From Clostridia bacterium (GTDB lineage Bacteria; Bacillota; Clostridia; Oscillospirales; Acutalibacteraceae), in NCBI GenBank assembly GCA_900771085.1, contig CAAGMR010000031.1:1-17129 (forward strand): DNA of 17,129 nucleotides, written 5' to 3'. Both the position numbers and the translations under genes were made by a program. Position 1 is the first letter of the stretch; each line of letters starts with the position of its first letter. The notes beneath the pieces were generated by a model, which worked only from the letters and a program-made list of their open reading frames with translations, searched no databases and was not told where the DNA came from. Shown here piece by piece: positions 1-7,168 of the stretch.

Positions 1-93
1 GGCAGTAATCGGGATGAGATTTGTCACCGGCTTGGCTCATCTATCACACACCATTACTGCCAAACAGCCAAAAATCCCGATTTTGCCAGTAAT
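1..93. repeat. Inverted-repeat cluster with ATTACTG/CAGTAAT arms
   Basis: No gene is visible here. GGCAGTAAT at 1-9 is the reverse complement of ATTACTGCC at 53-61. AATCGGGAT at 7-15 pairs with ATCCCGATT at 74-82. ATTACTG at 53-59 pairs with CAGTAAT at 87-93, which bounds a 41-base unit. The design (short palindromic arms followed by A-runs around a variable core) resembles the units of the arrays at 14762-15177 and 16417-16873, and the word AAACAGCCAAAA at 62-73 also occurs in array A at 15067-15078. The arm sequence differs, and the window cuts the cluster at base 1, so its full extent is unknown. It could be the tail of another array or an ordinary intergenic hairpin cluster. Confidence 0.5.
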
Positions 94-142
94 CCGAACA
101 GAAATTTATATTTTTAAGAATAATAATTTGTAAGTGTGAAAT

Positions 143-171
143 TTGACCGCGGTGGGAGAGTCTAGTATAAT
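143..171 (+). promoter_or_regulatory. Sigma-A-type promoter of the rnj-gdpP-rplI-dnaB-tilS-ftsH operon
   Basis: TTGACC at 143-148 and TATAAT at 166-171 are separated by exactly 17 bases, a near-consensus housekeeping promoter. Transcription would start near 178 and leave a leader of about 130 bases before the RNase J start codon. No comparable promoter is visible in the short gaps between the following genes, so this probably serves the whole operon. Confidence 0.8.
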
Positions 172-186
172 TAACGTGTCGTATTC

Positions 187-220
187 TAACCTTTCGTAAT
201 CTGAAGGGTTAATATTTTTA
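187..220 (+). promoter_or_regulatory. Terminator-like hairpin in the RNase J leader
   Basis: TAACCTT (187-193) pairs with AAGGGTTA (204-211) apart from one bulged G, and ATATTTTTA follows. It lies within the first 40 bases of the predicted transcript. It could be a weak attenuator or a 5' stabilising hairpin, which would make sense ahead of an RNase that attacks 5' ends. The stem is short and rich in A-T pairs, so this is tentative. Confidence 0.3.
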
Positions 221-308
221 GGATTTTACCGGGGACACAAAAAGTCTTTCGGAAATATAAATTATCAATATTTTTATGATACGGAAATAAATCAGAAAGG
301 AAATAATA

Positions 309-2096
309 ATGCCAGAAAAACAGAATACCGGCCGCAGAAATTACAGGGCATACAGAACCAAGGGCAAGCACAAGACTTCTCCTTACGGAAAGGTTCAGCC
401 GGGTAAGAGCGCTGTTCAGAAAAAGCAGAGCACTTTCCATATGCCTGTAAAGATTACATTTCTTGGCGGCTTAAACGAAATCGGAAAGAACATGACTCTC
501 TTTGAATACAACGGAGACATGTTTATTCTCGACTGTGGTCTTGCGTTTCCGGAGCCTGAAATGCTCGGCGTAGACCTTGTCATCCCGGACTTTACCTACG
601 TTCTCCGCAATGCGGACAGAATCAAAGGTGTAGTCATTACCCATGGTCATGAAGACCATATCGGAGGTCTTGCGTACCTTCTTAAGGAACTCAAGGTTCC
701 TGTATACGGAACCAGACTCACAATAGGCCTCATTAAGGGCAAACTTGAGGAACATGGAATCCTTCGTGAATGCGAACTTAACGAGATTGAACCGGGCGAC
801 CATATAAAACTTGGCCAGTTCGATGTTGAGGCAATTCACGTCAACCATTCTATCCCGGATGCTCTTGCATATGCCATCAGCTGTGAGGCAGGTACAATCA
901 TTCATTCCGGCGACTTAAAGATTGACACAACTCCAATCGACGGCCAGATGATTGACCTTCCACGCTTTGCAGAACTTGGCGCAAAGGGAGTTCTCTGCTA
1001 TCTTGCAGACTCAACCAACGCCGTAAAACCGGGCTACTCGGCTTCTGAGAGTACGGTTGGCGATTCCTTCGAAAAACTCTTTACTAAAGCAGGCAAACGC
1101 CGCATCATCGTTGCGACCTTTGCTTCCAATATCCACCGAGTACAGCAGATCATAAACAACGCTGTTCTTCAGGGCAGAAAGGTAGCTCTTTCAGGACGCT
1201 CACTTGAAAACGTTGTTTCCATCGGCGCAGAACTCGGATATCTTGAGGTTCCGGACGGAGTAATCATATCACTCGATGACATGAAGAATTACACACCGGA
1301 ACAGATAGTTCTTATTACAACAGGTTCACAGGGTGAACCGATGTCTGCTCTTACCCGTATGGCATTTTCCGACCATAGAAAGGTAAGCATTTCACCAAAC
1401 GATTACGTAATCATCTCTGCAACACCGATTCCGGGCAACGAGAAAACCGTTGGCCGTGTAGTTGATGAACTCATGAAGAACGGGGCAGAGGTTGTTTATG
1501 AGCGTATGTACGAGGTGCATGTTTCAGGACATGCCAACCAGGAGGAACTCAAGCTCATGCTTGGCCTCATCAAGCCAAAGTATTTCATCCCTGTACATGG
1601 TGAGCAGAAGCACCTTCAGAAACACAAGGAACTTGCCGAGAAGATGGGTATTCCTTCAGGCAATGTAATAATCACTGACATTGGCAAGACTGTTGAAGTC
1701 TCGCAGGACGCTATACGCGTTGCGGGCAATGTTGCCGCAGGACGCGTGTTTGTTGACGGCTCAGGTGTCGGTGATGTAGGTTCCATTGTTATGCGAGACA
1801 GAAAACGTCTTGCCGAAGACGGTATCATTACCGTTGTTCTCACAATGGATTCTCTCAGCGGGGAAGTGGTATCCGGTCCGGATATCGTATCCCGCGGATT
1901 CGTTTACGTAAGAGAAAACGAAGATCTGATTGTAGATGCACAGGAAGTTGCACGCTATGCCGTGGAAGCCTGTCTCGACGATGACATTCGCGACTGGGCA
2001 AGCATTAAGGCCCGTATCCGCGATGAAGTTTCACGTATGGTTTATGAAAGAACCAGACGCAGTCCTATGATTTTACCAATCATCATGGAAGTATAA
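309..2096 (+). CDS. rnj: Ribonuclease J (metallo-beta-lactamase/beta-CASP RNase)
   Basis: RNase J is a dual endonuclease and 5'-3' exonuclease of mRNA decay and rRNA/tRNA maturation in Firmicutes, acting in the cytoplasm. The metallo-beta-lactamase core starts near residue 46 (KITFLGGLNEIGKN). The zinc-binding signature THGHEDHIGG is at 111-120, HVNHS at 177-181, HSGD at 199-202 and ADSTN at 233-237. The beta-CASP part carries TTGSQGEP at 337-344, HVSGHA at 404-409 and PVHGE at 428-432. The C-terminal domain fills 460-595. Length (595) is slightly above the usual ~555 because of about 44 extra, strongly basic N-terminal residues. The ATG at 309 has a suitable AGAAAGGA eight bases upstream. 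The internal Met45 (HMPVKITF) would give a conventional length but has no good ribosome binding site. First gene of the operon, 15 bases ahead of gdpP. Confidence 0.95.
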   Translation: MPEKQNTGRRNYRAYRTKGKHKTSPYGKVQPGKSAVQKKQSTFHMPVKITFLGGLNEIGKNMTLFEYNGDMFILDCGLAFPEPEMLGVDLVIPDFTYVLRNADRIKGVVITHGHEDHIGGLAYLLKELKVPVYGTRLTIGLIKGKLEEHGILRECELNEIEPGDHIKLGQFDVEAIHVNHSIPDALAYAISCEAGTIIHSGDLKIDTTPIDGQMIDLPRFAELGAKGVLCYLADSTNAVKPGYSASESTVGDSFEKLFTKAGKRRIIVATFASNIHRVQQIINNAVLQGRKVALSGRSLENVVSIGAELGYLEVPDGVIISLDDMKNYTPEQIVLITTGSQGEPMSALTRMAFSDHRKVSISPNDYVIISATPIPGNEKTVGRVVDELMKNGAEVVYERMYEVHVSGHANQEELKLMLGLIKPKYFIPVHGEQKHLQKHKELAEKMGIPSGNVIITDIGKTVEVSQDAIRVAGNVAAGRVFVDGSGVGDVGSIVMRDRKRLAEDGIITVVLTMDSLSGEVVSGPDIVSRGFVYVRENEDLIVDAQEVARYAVEACLDDDIRDWASIKARIRDEVSRMVYERTRRSPMILPIIMEV

Positions 2097-2111
2097 TTGG
2101 AGGATTAAACC

Positions 2112-3743
2112 TTGAACACTAATGTTGTTTTGGCTCTCTCTATTGCTGCCATATCTTTGGCAGTTATAGCAATTATCGTTCCGATTGTTCTTTTTGTTTC
2201 AATGACAAAAAAGAATAAGGCAGAGTCTGAACAGAGTAAGCCGTCAGAAGAGACGGATTATGAAAAAGCGGTCGAACAGTCGGTTGATTTCGACTTCGGC
2301 ACCTCAGTTACAAAACCAATAGTTTTATACATGCGACTTGATAACCAGGAAGATGTATACAAGAACTTCAAAAGCTCCGAATGTGAAGTTATTTCCGGTG
2401 GAGTTGAGACTATTCTTGAAACCTGGTCTTCGGGTTATCCATGCGTAATGAAGCGTCTTAGCTCAGGCCGCTACATTGCCGTAATGGATGAGAATGGTCT
2501 TCGAAAACTTATCGACGGTAAGTTTGACATTCTCAAGAGTGTAAGGGAGTACAAATACAACGACAAACCGGTTAACATGACAATGTCAATCGGCGTTGGA
2601 CGAGGCAAGACTCTTTCCGAGTCCGATGAGTACGCTGTAAGCGCACTCGAGATGTCGCAGGCTCGCGGAGGCGACCAGGCGACTGTAAACTCCTATGGTG
2701 CATTTGAATTCTATGGCGGTATGGTTGGCAGAACCACTTCTTCCAACAAGGTACGTGCGAGAATCATTGCAAGCACAATTGCAGACCAGATAAAGAATTC
2801 CGACATCGTCTTTGCAACAGGTCACGCTTATTCCGACCTCGACAGCATTGGCGCATGCATAGGCATCTACGAAATAGCCAAGGCACTTGAAAAACCATGC
2901 TATATCCTTTCAGATAAAGAGAAGAGCATGGCAAAGAGCCTTATCGACAAGTTTATCTCTGAAACAGAGACAGATATCTTTGTTGACGAGGAGAAGGCAC
3001 GTGAACTCATGGCTGACGGCAAAAACTGCCTCATCGTTGTTGATACTCACAGACCTAACTCCGTAGAGTTCCCTGAACTTACAGAGAACTTCGACTCTAT
3101 CTCAGTTATTGATCATCACAGAAGAAATGCAAATTATATTCGTGATACCGTGGTATACTATGATGAGCCGAATGCATCATCCGCATGTGAACTCGTAACC
3201 GAGATCCTTCAGTATATCCCTGCAAAGGCATCCATCATGCCTTGCAGTGCAGCTGCGCTGCTTTCAGGTATTATGCTTGATACCCGTAACTTTGTACTTG
3301 GAACAGGTGTTCGTACATTTGAAGCTGCGGCATATCTTAAGGGCAACGGTGCTGACACGGTTACCGTTCGTCAGCTCTTTGCGGGCAATATCGAAAACTA
3401 CAAGGCAAAGGCAGAAATCCTTGCTACTGCAAGACCTTTCAAGGACTGCATCATTGCAGTTGCAAACAAGGATTATCCTGATATCCGCATAATTGCGTCT
3501 CAGGTTGCCGATGAAATGCTCAGCGTTTCCGGTACAAAGTCCACATATGTTCTCTTTAAGAGGGATAATTCCGTTTGTATTTCCGCACGTTCTCTCGGTG
3601 AGATGAATGTTCAGGTTATCATGGAAGCTCTCGGAGGAGGCGGACATTTCACCATGGCTGCCACTCAGATAGAGGGCACAACAATCGACTTAATCATCCT
3701 CCAGCTGGAAGATGTTATTACAAAATATTTTGAAATGGAGTAA
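2112..3743 (+). CDS. gdpP: GdpP-like cyclic-di-AMP phosphodiesterase (DHH/DHHA1)
   Basis: GdpP-type proteins are membrane-anchored enzymes that hydrolyse cyclic-di-AMP and so tune potassium, osmotic and cell-wall homeostasis. A single hydrophobic stretch is visible at about residues 5-31. A degenerate GGDEF-like region lies at about 68-195, with SIGVGRG at 159-165. The DHH domain has GHAYSDLDSIGA at 237-248, VVDTH at 309-313 and IDHHRRN at 333-339. The DHHA1 part has MLDTRNF at 388-394 and ends with GGGGH at 508-512. At 543 residues it is shorter than the roughly 660 of the Bacillus enzyme: I see no clear second membrane helix and no room for a normal PAS domain. The start is TTG, preceded by TGGAGG eight bases upstream. 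gdpP-rplI-dnaB is a widely conserved order, and it sits 5 bases ahead of rplI. Confidence 0.9.
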   Translation: MNTNVVLALSIAAISLAVIAIIVPIVLFVSMTKKNKAESEQSKPSEETDYEKAVEQSVDFDFGTSVTKPIVLYMRLDNQEDVYKNFKSSECEVISGGVETILETWSSGYPCVMKRLSSGRYIAVMDENGLRKLIDGKFDILKSVREYKYNDKPVNMTMSIGVGRGKTLSESDEYAVSALEMSQARGGDQATVNSYGAFEFYGGMVGRTTSSNKVRARIIASTIADQIKNSDIVFATGHAYSDLDSIGACIGIYEIAKALEKPCYILSDKEKSMAKSLIDKFISETETDIFVDEEKARELMADGKNCLIVVDTHRPNSVEFPELTENFDSISVIDHHRRNANYIRDTVVYYDEPNASSACELVTEILQYIPAKASIMPCSAAALLSGIMLDTRNFVLGTGVRTFEAAAYLKGNGADTVTVRQLFAGNIENYKAKAEILATARPFKDCIIAVANKDYPDIRIIASQVADEMLSVSGTKSTYVLFKRDNSVCISARSLGEMNVQVIMEALGGGGHFTMAATQIEGTTIDLIILQLEDVITKYFEME

Positions 3744-3748
3744 AGAAA

Positions 3749-4192
3749 ATGAAAGTTATCCTCAAGGCAGACGTTAAGGGACAGGGTAAGAAGGGCGACC
3801 TTGTTAATGTTTCTGACGGCTACGCAAGAAATTTTCTTCTTCCAAAGAATTTGGCAGTAGAAGCTGATGCTCAGAACGTTACAGAACTCAGAAACGCAGA
3901 GGCATCCAGACAGTTTAAGTACGACACTGAGAAGGCAGCAGCTGAAGCTGACGCCAAGAAGCTCAACGACAAGACATTCAAGTTCACCTGCAAGGCAGGC
4001 GCAAACGGTAAGATGTTTGGCTCCGTAACAGCAAAGGAGCTTGCAGCAAAGATTCAGAATGAAGCCGGAATCAAGGTTGACAAGAAAAAGATCACACTTG
4101 GTGACATCAAGGCTTTTGGTACATACAACGCAACAGTAAAACTCTTTAAAGACGTTGAGGCAACAGTAAAAGTACAGGTAAGTGAGGCGTAA
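3749..4192 (+). CDS. rplI: 50S ribosomal protein L9
   Basis: bL9 binds 23S rRNA near the base of the L1 stalk and helps keep reading frame and translation fidelity. The N-terminal globular domain carries the family signature (GQGKKGDLVNVSDGYARNF at about 11-29, then LLPKNLA). A long charged, alanine-rich connecting helix runs at about 42-75, and the C-terminal RNA-binding domain follows (TCKAGANGKMFGSVT at about 80-94). The length of 147 residues is normal. The ribosome binding site GGAG overlaps the stop codon of gdpP, so translation is probably coupled. Only 2 bases separate it from dnaB. Confidence 0.97.
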   Translation: MKVILKADVKGQGKKGDLVNVSDGYARNFLLPKNLAVEADAQNVTELRNAEASRQFKYDTEKAAAEADAKKLNDKTFKFTCKAGANGKMFGSVTAKELAAKIQNEAGIKVDKKKITLGDIKAFGTYNATVKLFKDVEATVKVQVSEA

Positions 4193-4194
4193 AA

Positions 4195-5574
4195 ATGGCA
4201 GGAGAATTCGCAGTTTCTCAAAATGTAAATATGCCATACAGCATGGAAGCTGAGCAGGCAGTGCTCGGCTGTCTCCTTATGGACCCATCCACGCTCACAC
4301 TCATTCAGTCCAAAGGATTCCGTACAGAGTTTTTCTATCTTCCACAGCATAAGGCAATCTACAATGCCATCCTGAAGGTTGAGACCAATACCAATTCTCT
4401 TGACCCTGTGCTTGTTCTGGAAGAACTCAAAACTCAGAAGGTTTACGATGAGGCAGCAGGCAAGAACTATCTTGGCCAGCTCGCTGCTTTAATGCCTTCA
4501 GCTTCAAACATTGAAGCTTATACCAAAATCGTAAAAGACAAGTTTTATAAGAGAACCCTCATCGAGGTTTCAAACGAGATACTTTCAGAAGCTTCTTCTG
4601 AAGAGGCAGGCGCAGACATTCTCCTCGACAGTGCAGAACAGAAGATTTATGACATACGCCAGGGCAAGAACACAGGCGATGCATCCAAGCTTTCAGACAT
4701 TATCATGGACAAGGTTTATGACCGTCTCAACAAGCTTAATTCTGATGAGAGAGACCAGTATCTTGGTTTCACAACAGGCTTCTCAGACCTCGATAAGACA
4801 ATATCAGGACTTAACCGCTCCGACCTTATTATTGTCGGTGCGCGTCCTGCGATGGGTAAAACAAGTTTCGCTCTGAACCTTGCACGTAACGTTGCAGTCA
4901 AAGCGAAGAAAAAGGTTTTATTCTTCTCACTCGAAATGACAAAGGAGCAGCTTGCTCAGCGTGTTATTTCAACAGAGGCCCGTATCAAGGGTCTTAAGAT
5001 GAGAACAGGTCAGCTCACAGAGACTGACTGGATGAACCTCAGCGCAGCTACAGCAGCGCTTTCAGATGCTGAACTTTATTTCGACGATACATCTAACATC
5101 ACAGTTAACGAGATGAAGGCGAAGATCCGCCGTATGAAGGACGTTGACGTTGTTATCATCGACTACCTTCAGCTTATGAAATCCGGCACACGAGCAGAAT
5201 CCCGTGTACAGGAAGTATCAGAAATCACACGTAACCTTAAGCTCATGGCCAAAGACCTTGAGGTACCGGTTATCGTACTTGCACAGCTTGCCCGTGGTAC
5301 TGAAGCACGCGGCAAGAGCCACAGACCACAGCTTTCCGACCTTCGTGAATCAGGTTCTATCGAGCAGGACGCAGATATCGTTCTTATGCTCTACAGAGAG
5401 GACTACTATTCCGATGGTACCAATGATGGTGTTTCCGAGATGGAAAAGGAAGTTGACAAGGTAGAAATCATCGTTGCCAAGAACAGACATGGTCCTACAG
5501 ACAATGTCGAGCTTGCATGGAACGGTGAGTTCACTCTCTTCAGTACACTTGAAAAGAACAGGGATGAGTTTTAA
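4195..5574 (+). CDS. dnaB: Replicative DNA helicase DnaB
   Basis: This is the hexameric 5'-3' helicase that unwinds DNA ahead of the replication fork and recruits primase. The N-terminal primase-interacting domain opens with the typical PYSMEAEQAVLGCLL at about 14-28. A linker follows to about 190. The RecA-like ATPase has Walker A GARPAMGKTS at 215-224, FFSLEM at 243-248, Walker B VVIIDYLQLM at 319-328, the SDLRESGSIEQDAD motif at 381-394 and NRHGPT at 430-435. The length of 459 is standard and no intein interrupts the Walker A motif. The sequence LAQLARGTEAR replaces the more usual LSQLNR... form. It is the fourth gene of the operon and its stop is 5 bases before the tilS start. Confidence 0.97.
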   Translation: MAGEFAVSQNVNMPYSMEAEQAVLGCLLMDPSTLTLIQSKGFRTEFFYLPQHKAIYNAILKVETNTNSLDPVLVLEELKTQKVYDEAAGKNYLGQLAALMPSASNIEAYTKIVKDKFYKRTLIEVSNEILSEASSEEAGADILLDSAEQKIYDIRQGKNTGDASKLSDIIMDKVYDRLNKLNSDERDQYLGFTTGFSDLDKTISGLNRSDLIIVGARPAMGKTSFALNLARNVAVKAKKKVLFFSLEMTKEQLAQRVISTEARIKGLKMRTGQLTETDWMNLSAATAALSDAELYFDDTSNITVNEMKAKIRRMKDVDVVIIDYLQLMKSGTRAESRVQEVSEITRNLKLMAKDLEVPVIVLAQLARGTEARGKSHRPQLSDLRESGSIEQDADIVLMLYREDYYSDGTNDGVSEMEKEVDKVEIIVAKNRHGPTDNVELAWNGEFTLFSTLEKNRDEF

Positions 5575-5579
5575 CCCTT

Positions 5580-7142
5580 ATGGCGAAAACTTTTATTGAA
5601 GAAATTCTTGAAAAAGTTAATAGCAACATCGAGCGTTATCACATGCTTCCACAGGGGTCGACAGTAATTGTCGGCTTTTCCGGTGGGGCAGATTCGATGA
5701 CGCTCATTTCCGTTTTAAACGAACTCAATAAACGGGAGAATAAGGGCTGGAAGATAGTCGGGGCGCACGTGCACCACGGACTCCGCGGAGAGGAGGCCGA
5801 CAGGGACGAGCGCCACTGCGAAGAGGCGTGCAGGCGTTTGGGACTCGGCTACGAGGTCCTGAAAGCCGACGTGCCGGCTATGGCTGCCGAGACAGGCGAG
5901 TCCTTCGAGACGTGCGGACGCCGTGTCCGCTACGACTTTTTCGCATCCCTTGCGGAAAAGTATTCGAAGGAGAGTGCAATGTCGAAGGTGCGCATAGCTA
6001 CGGCGCACAACGCCGACGATGGTGTGGAGACCATGCTGTTCCACCTTGCACGTGGAACAGGACTGCATGGGCTCACAGGTATCCCTCCGGTGAGGGATGA
6101 CATCGTTCGCCCGCTTATCGGCACGACTCGTGCCGACATTGAAAAGTATTGTGAAGAAATGGACCTGACTTTTGTTACCGACTCAACCAATTTTGAGACG
6201 GAATATGCGAGAAACAGGATCAGACACAATATTATTCCCGAACTTTCAGAACTTAACGGCAATGCCGTAGAGAATATCACAAGGTGCATAGACTCGCTCA
6301 GAGAAGATGATGAGTTCCTTGAAATGCTTGCAGGCCAGCTTATCTCACAGGCTGCTGTCAATGGCGTTCTGGAACAGGTCAGAACTCCTGCTGATGACAT
6401 TGAGACATCGGGCGATGTCGTGGACCTTGAATCATACAGAGACAAGGTTAATAAACCAAAACTCGAAGACAGTGAAATAGCCAGACGGGTGAACGAGGCT
6501 CGCGCAGCCGGTGAAAATGCCGACGCATTTTCTGTGGCTACGCTCGTCAGCGCCTATCCGGCGATGCTGCACCGCGCTCTTGCGCGCATCATCGCCTCGC
6601 ACATGAACGGCGCTGCTCCCGAGGCCGTGCACATCCGTGCCGCAGCGGAGCTGCTGCACACCGGCACCGGCCAGCTTCAGGTCCCTACCGGGACCTATGT
6701 TCGCGTCCGCAACGGACTGCTCACATTCCCGGACGCTTCGCGTCCTGAACAGGTGGATTTCAATTACAACATTCCACTTCCGCTCAGAGAATCATCCATA
6801 CATTTGCCTGACAGGACAATTACGCTGAAAGTATTCGACAATCCTTCAGTATTGCCGTCAGGCGTATTGGAAAATGCTATCGATTATGATAGAATTAACA
6901 GTACTTTCATTGTGCGCAATCGTTTGCCGGGTGATAAATACACACCGCGCAACAGGAACCTTACAAAGACATTGAAGAATCTCTTCAACGAAGCGAAGAT
7001 TCCAGCCGAGATACGCGACTCTCTCGTCATCTTTGAAAACGACGGGGAGATAGCTTTCATTGAAGGCTTCGGCCCATCTGAAAACTACAAAGTGAAATAT
7101 GGTACAAAAAGAGTTCTTGCAATAGAATTCATAAAAGAATAA
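5580..7142 (+). CDS. tilS: tRNA(Ile)-lysidine synthetase
   Basis: TilS uses ATP and lysine to convert C34 of tRNA-Ile(CAU) to lysidine, switching it from Met to Ile decoding; it is essential in most bacteria. The N-type ATP pyrophosphatase P-loop SGGADS is at 34-39. HVHHGLRGEEAD is at 63-74, AHNADDGVET at 142-151 (the family usually has Gln where Gly147 stands) and TDSTN...RNRIRHNIIP at 200-220. A C-terminal tRNA-binding domain with NRLPGD at 447-452 and KTLKNLFNEAKIP at 463-475 completes it. The 520 residues exceed the usual ~470; an acidic stretch at about 268-318 looks like an insertion. Base composition is mosaic: 5761-5820 is 45/60 GC and 6541-6600 is 42/60, against 22/60 at 6841-6900. 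The start has only a weak GGGATGAG upstream, overlapping the dnaB end. Confidence 0.93.
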   Translation: MAKTFIEEILEKVNSNIERYHMLPQGSTVIVGFSGGADSMTLISVLNELNKRENKGWKIVGAHVHHGLRGEEADRDERHCEEACRRLGLGYEVLKADVPAMAAETGESFETCGRRVRYDFFASLAEKYSKESAMSKVRIATAHNADDGVETMLFHLARGTGLHGLTGIPPVRDDIVRPLIGTTRADIEKYCEEMDLTFVTDSTNFETEYARNRIRHNIIPELSELNGNAVENITRCIDSLREDDEFLEMLAGQLISQAAVNGVLEQVRTPADDIETSGDVVDLESYRDKVNKPKLEDSEIARRVNEARAAGENADAFSVATLVSAYPAMLHRALARIIASHMNGAAPEAVHIRAAAELLHTGTGQLQVPTGTYVRVRNGLLTFPDASRPEQVDFNYNIPLPLRESSIHLPDRTITLKVFDNPSVLPSGVLENAIDYDRINSTFIVRNRLPGDKYTPRNRNLTKTLKNLFNEAKIPAEIRDSLVIFENDGEIAFIEGFGPSENYKVKYGTKRVLAIEFIKE

Positions 7143-7145
7143 ACA

Positions 7146-7160
7146 CCTTCTAGAAGGAGG
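7146..7160 (+). promoter_or_regulatory. Palindrome overlapping the ftsH ribosome binding site
   Basis: CCTTCTAGAAGG at 7146-7157 is a perfect 12-base palindrome, and its right half forms the start of the ftsH Shine-Dalgarno AGAAGGAGG (7152-7160). In mRNA it could fold into a four-pair hairpin with a CUAG loop and partly hide the site. Chance is possible, because a strong Shine-Dalgarno needs only CCTTCT before it to create such a palindrome. Confidence 0.35.
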
Positions 7161-7168
7161 GCGAAACA

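Noticed and set aside
3264..4350. Antisense open frames opposite gdpP, rplI and dnaB
   Set aside because: They are shadows of well-conserved genes, with Cys/Leu-rich products and no ribosome binding sites.
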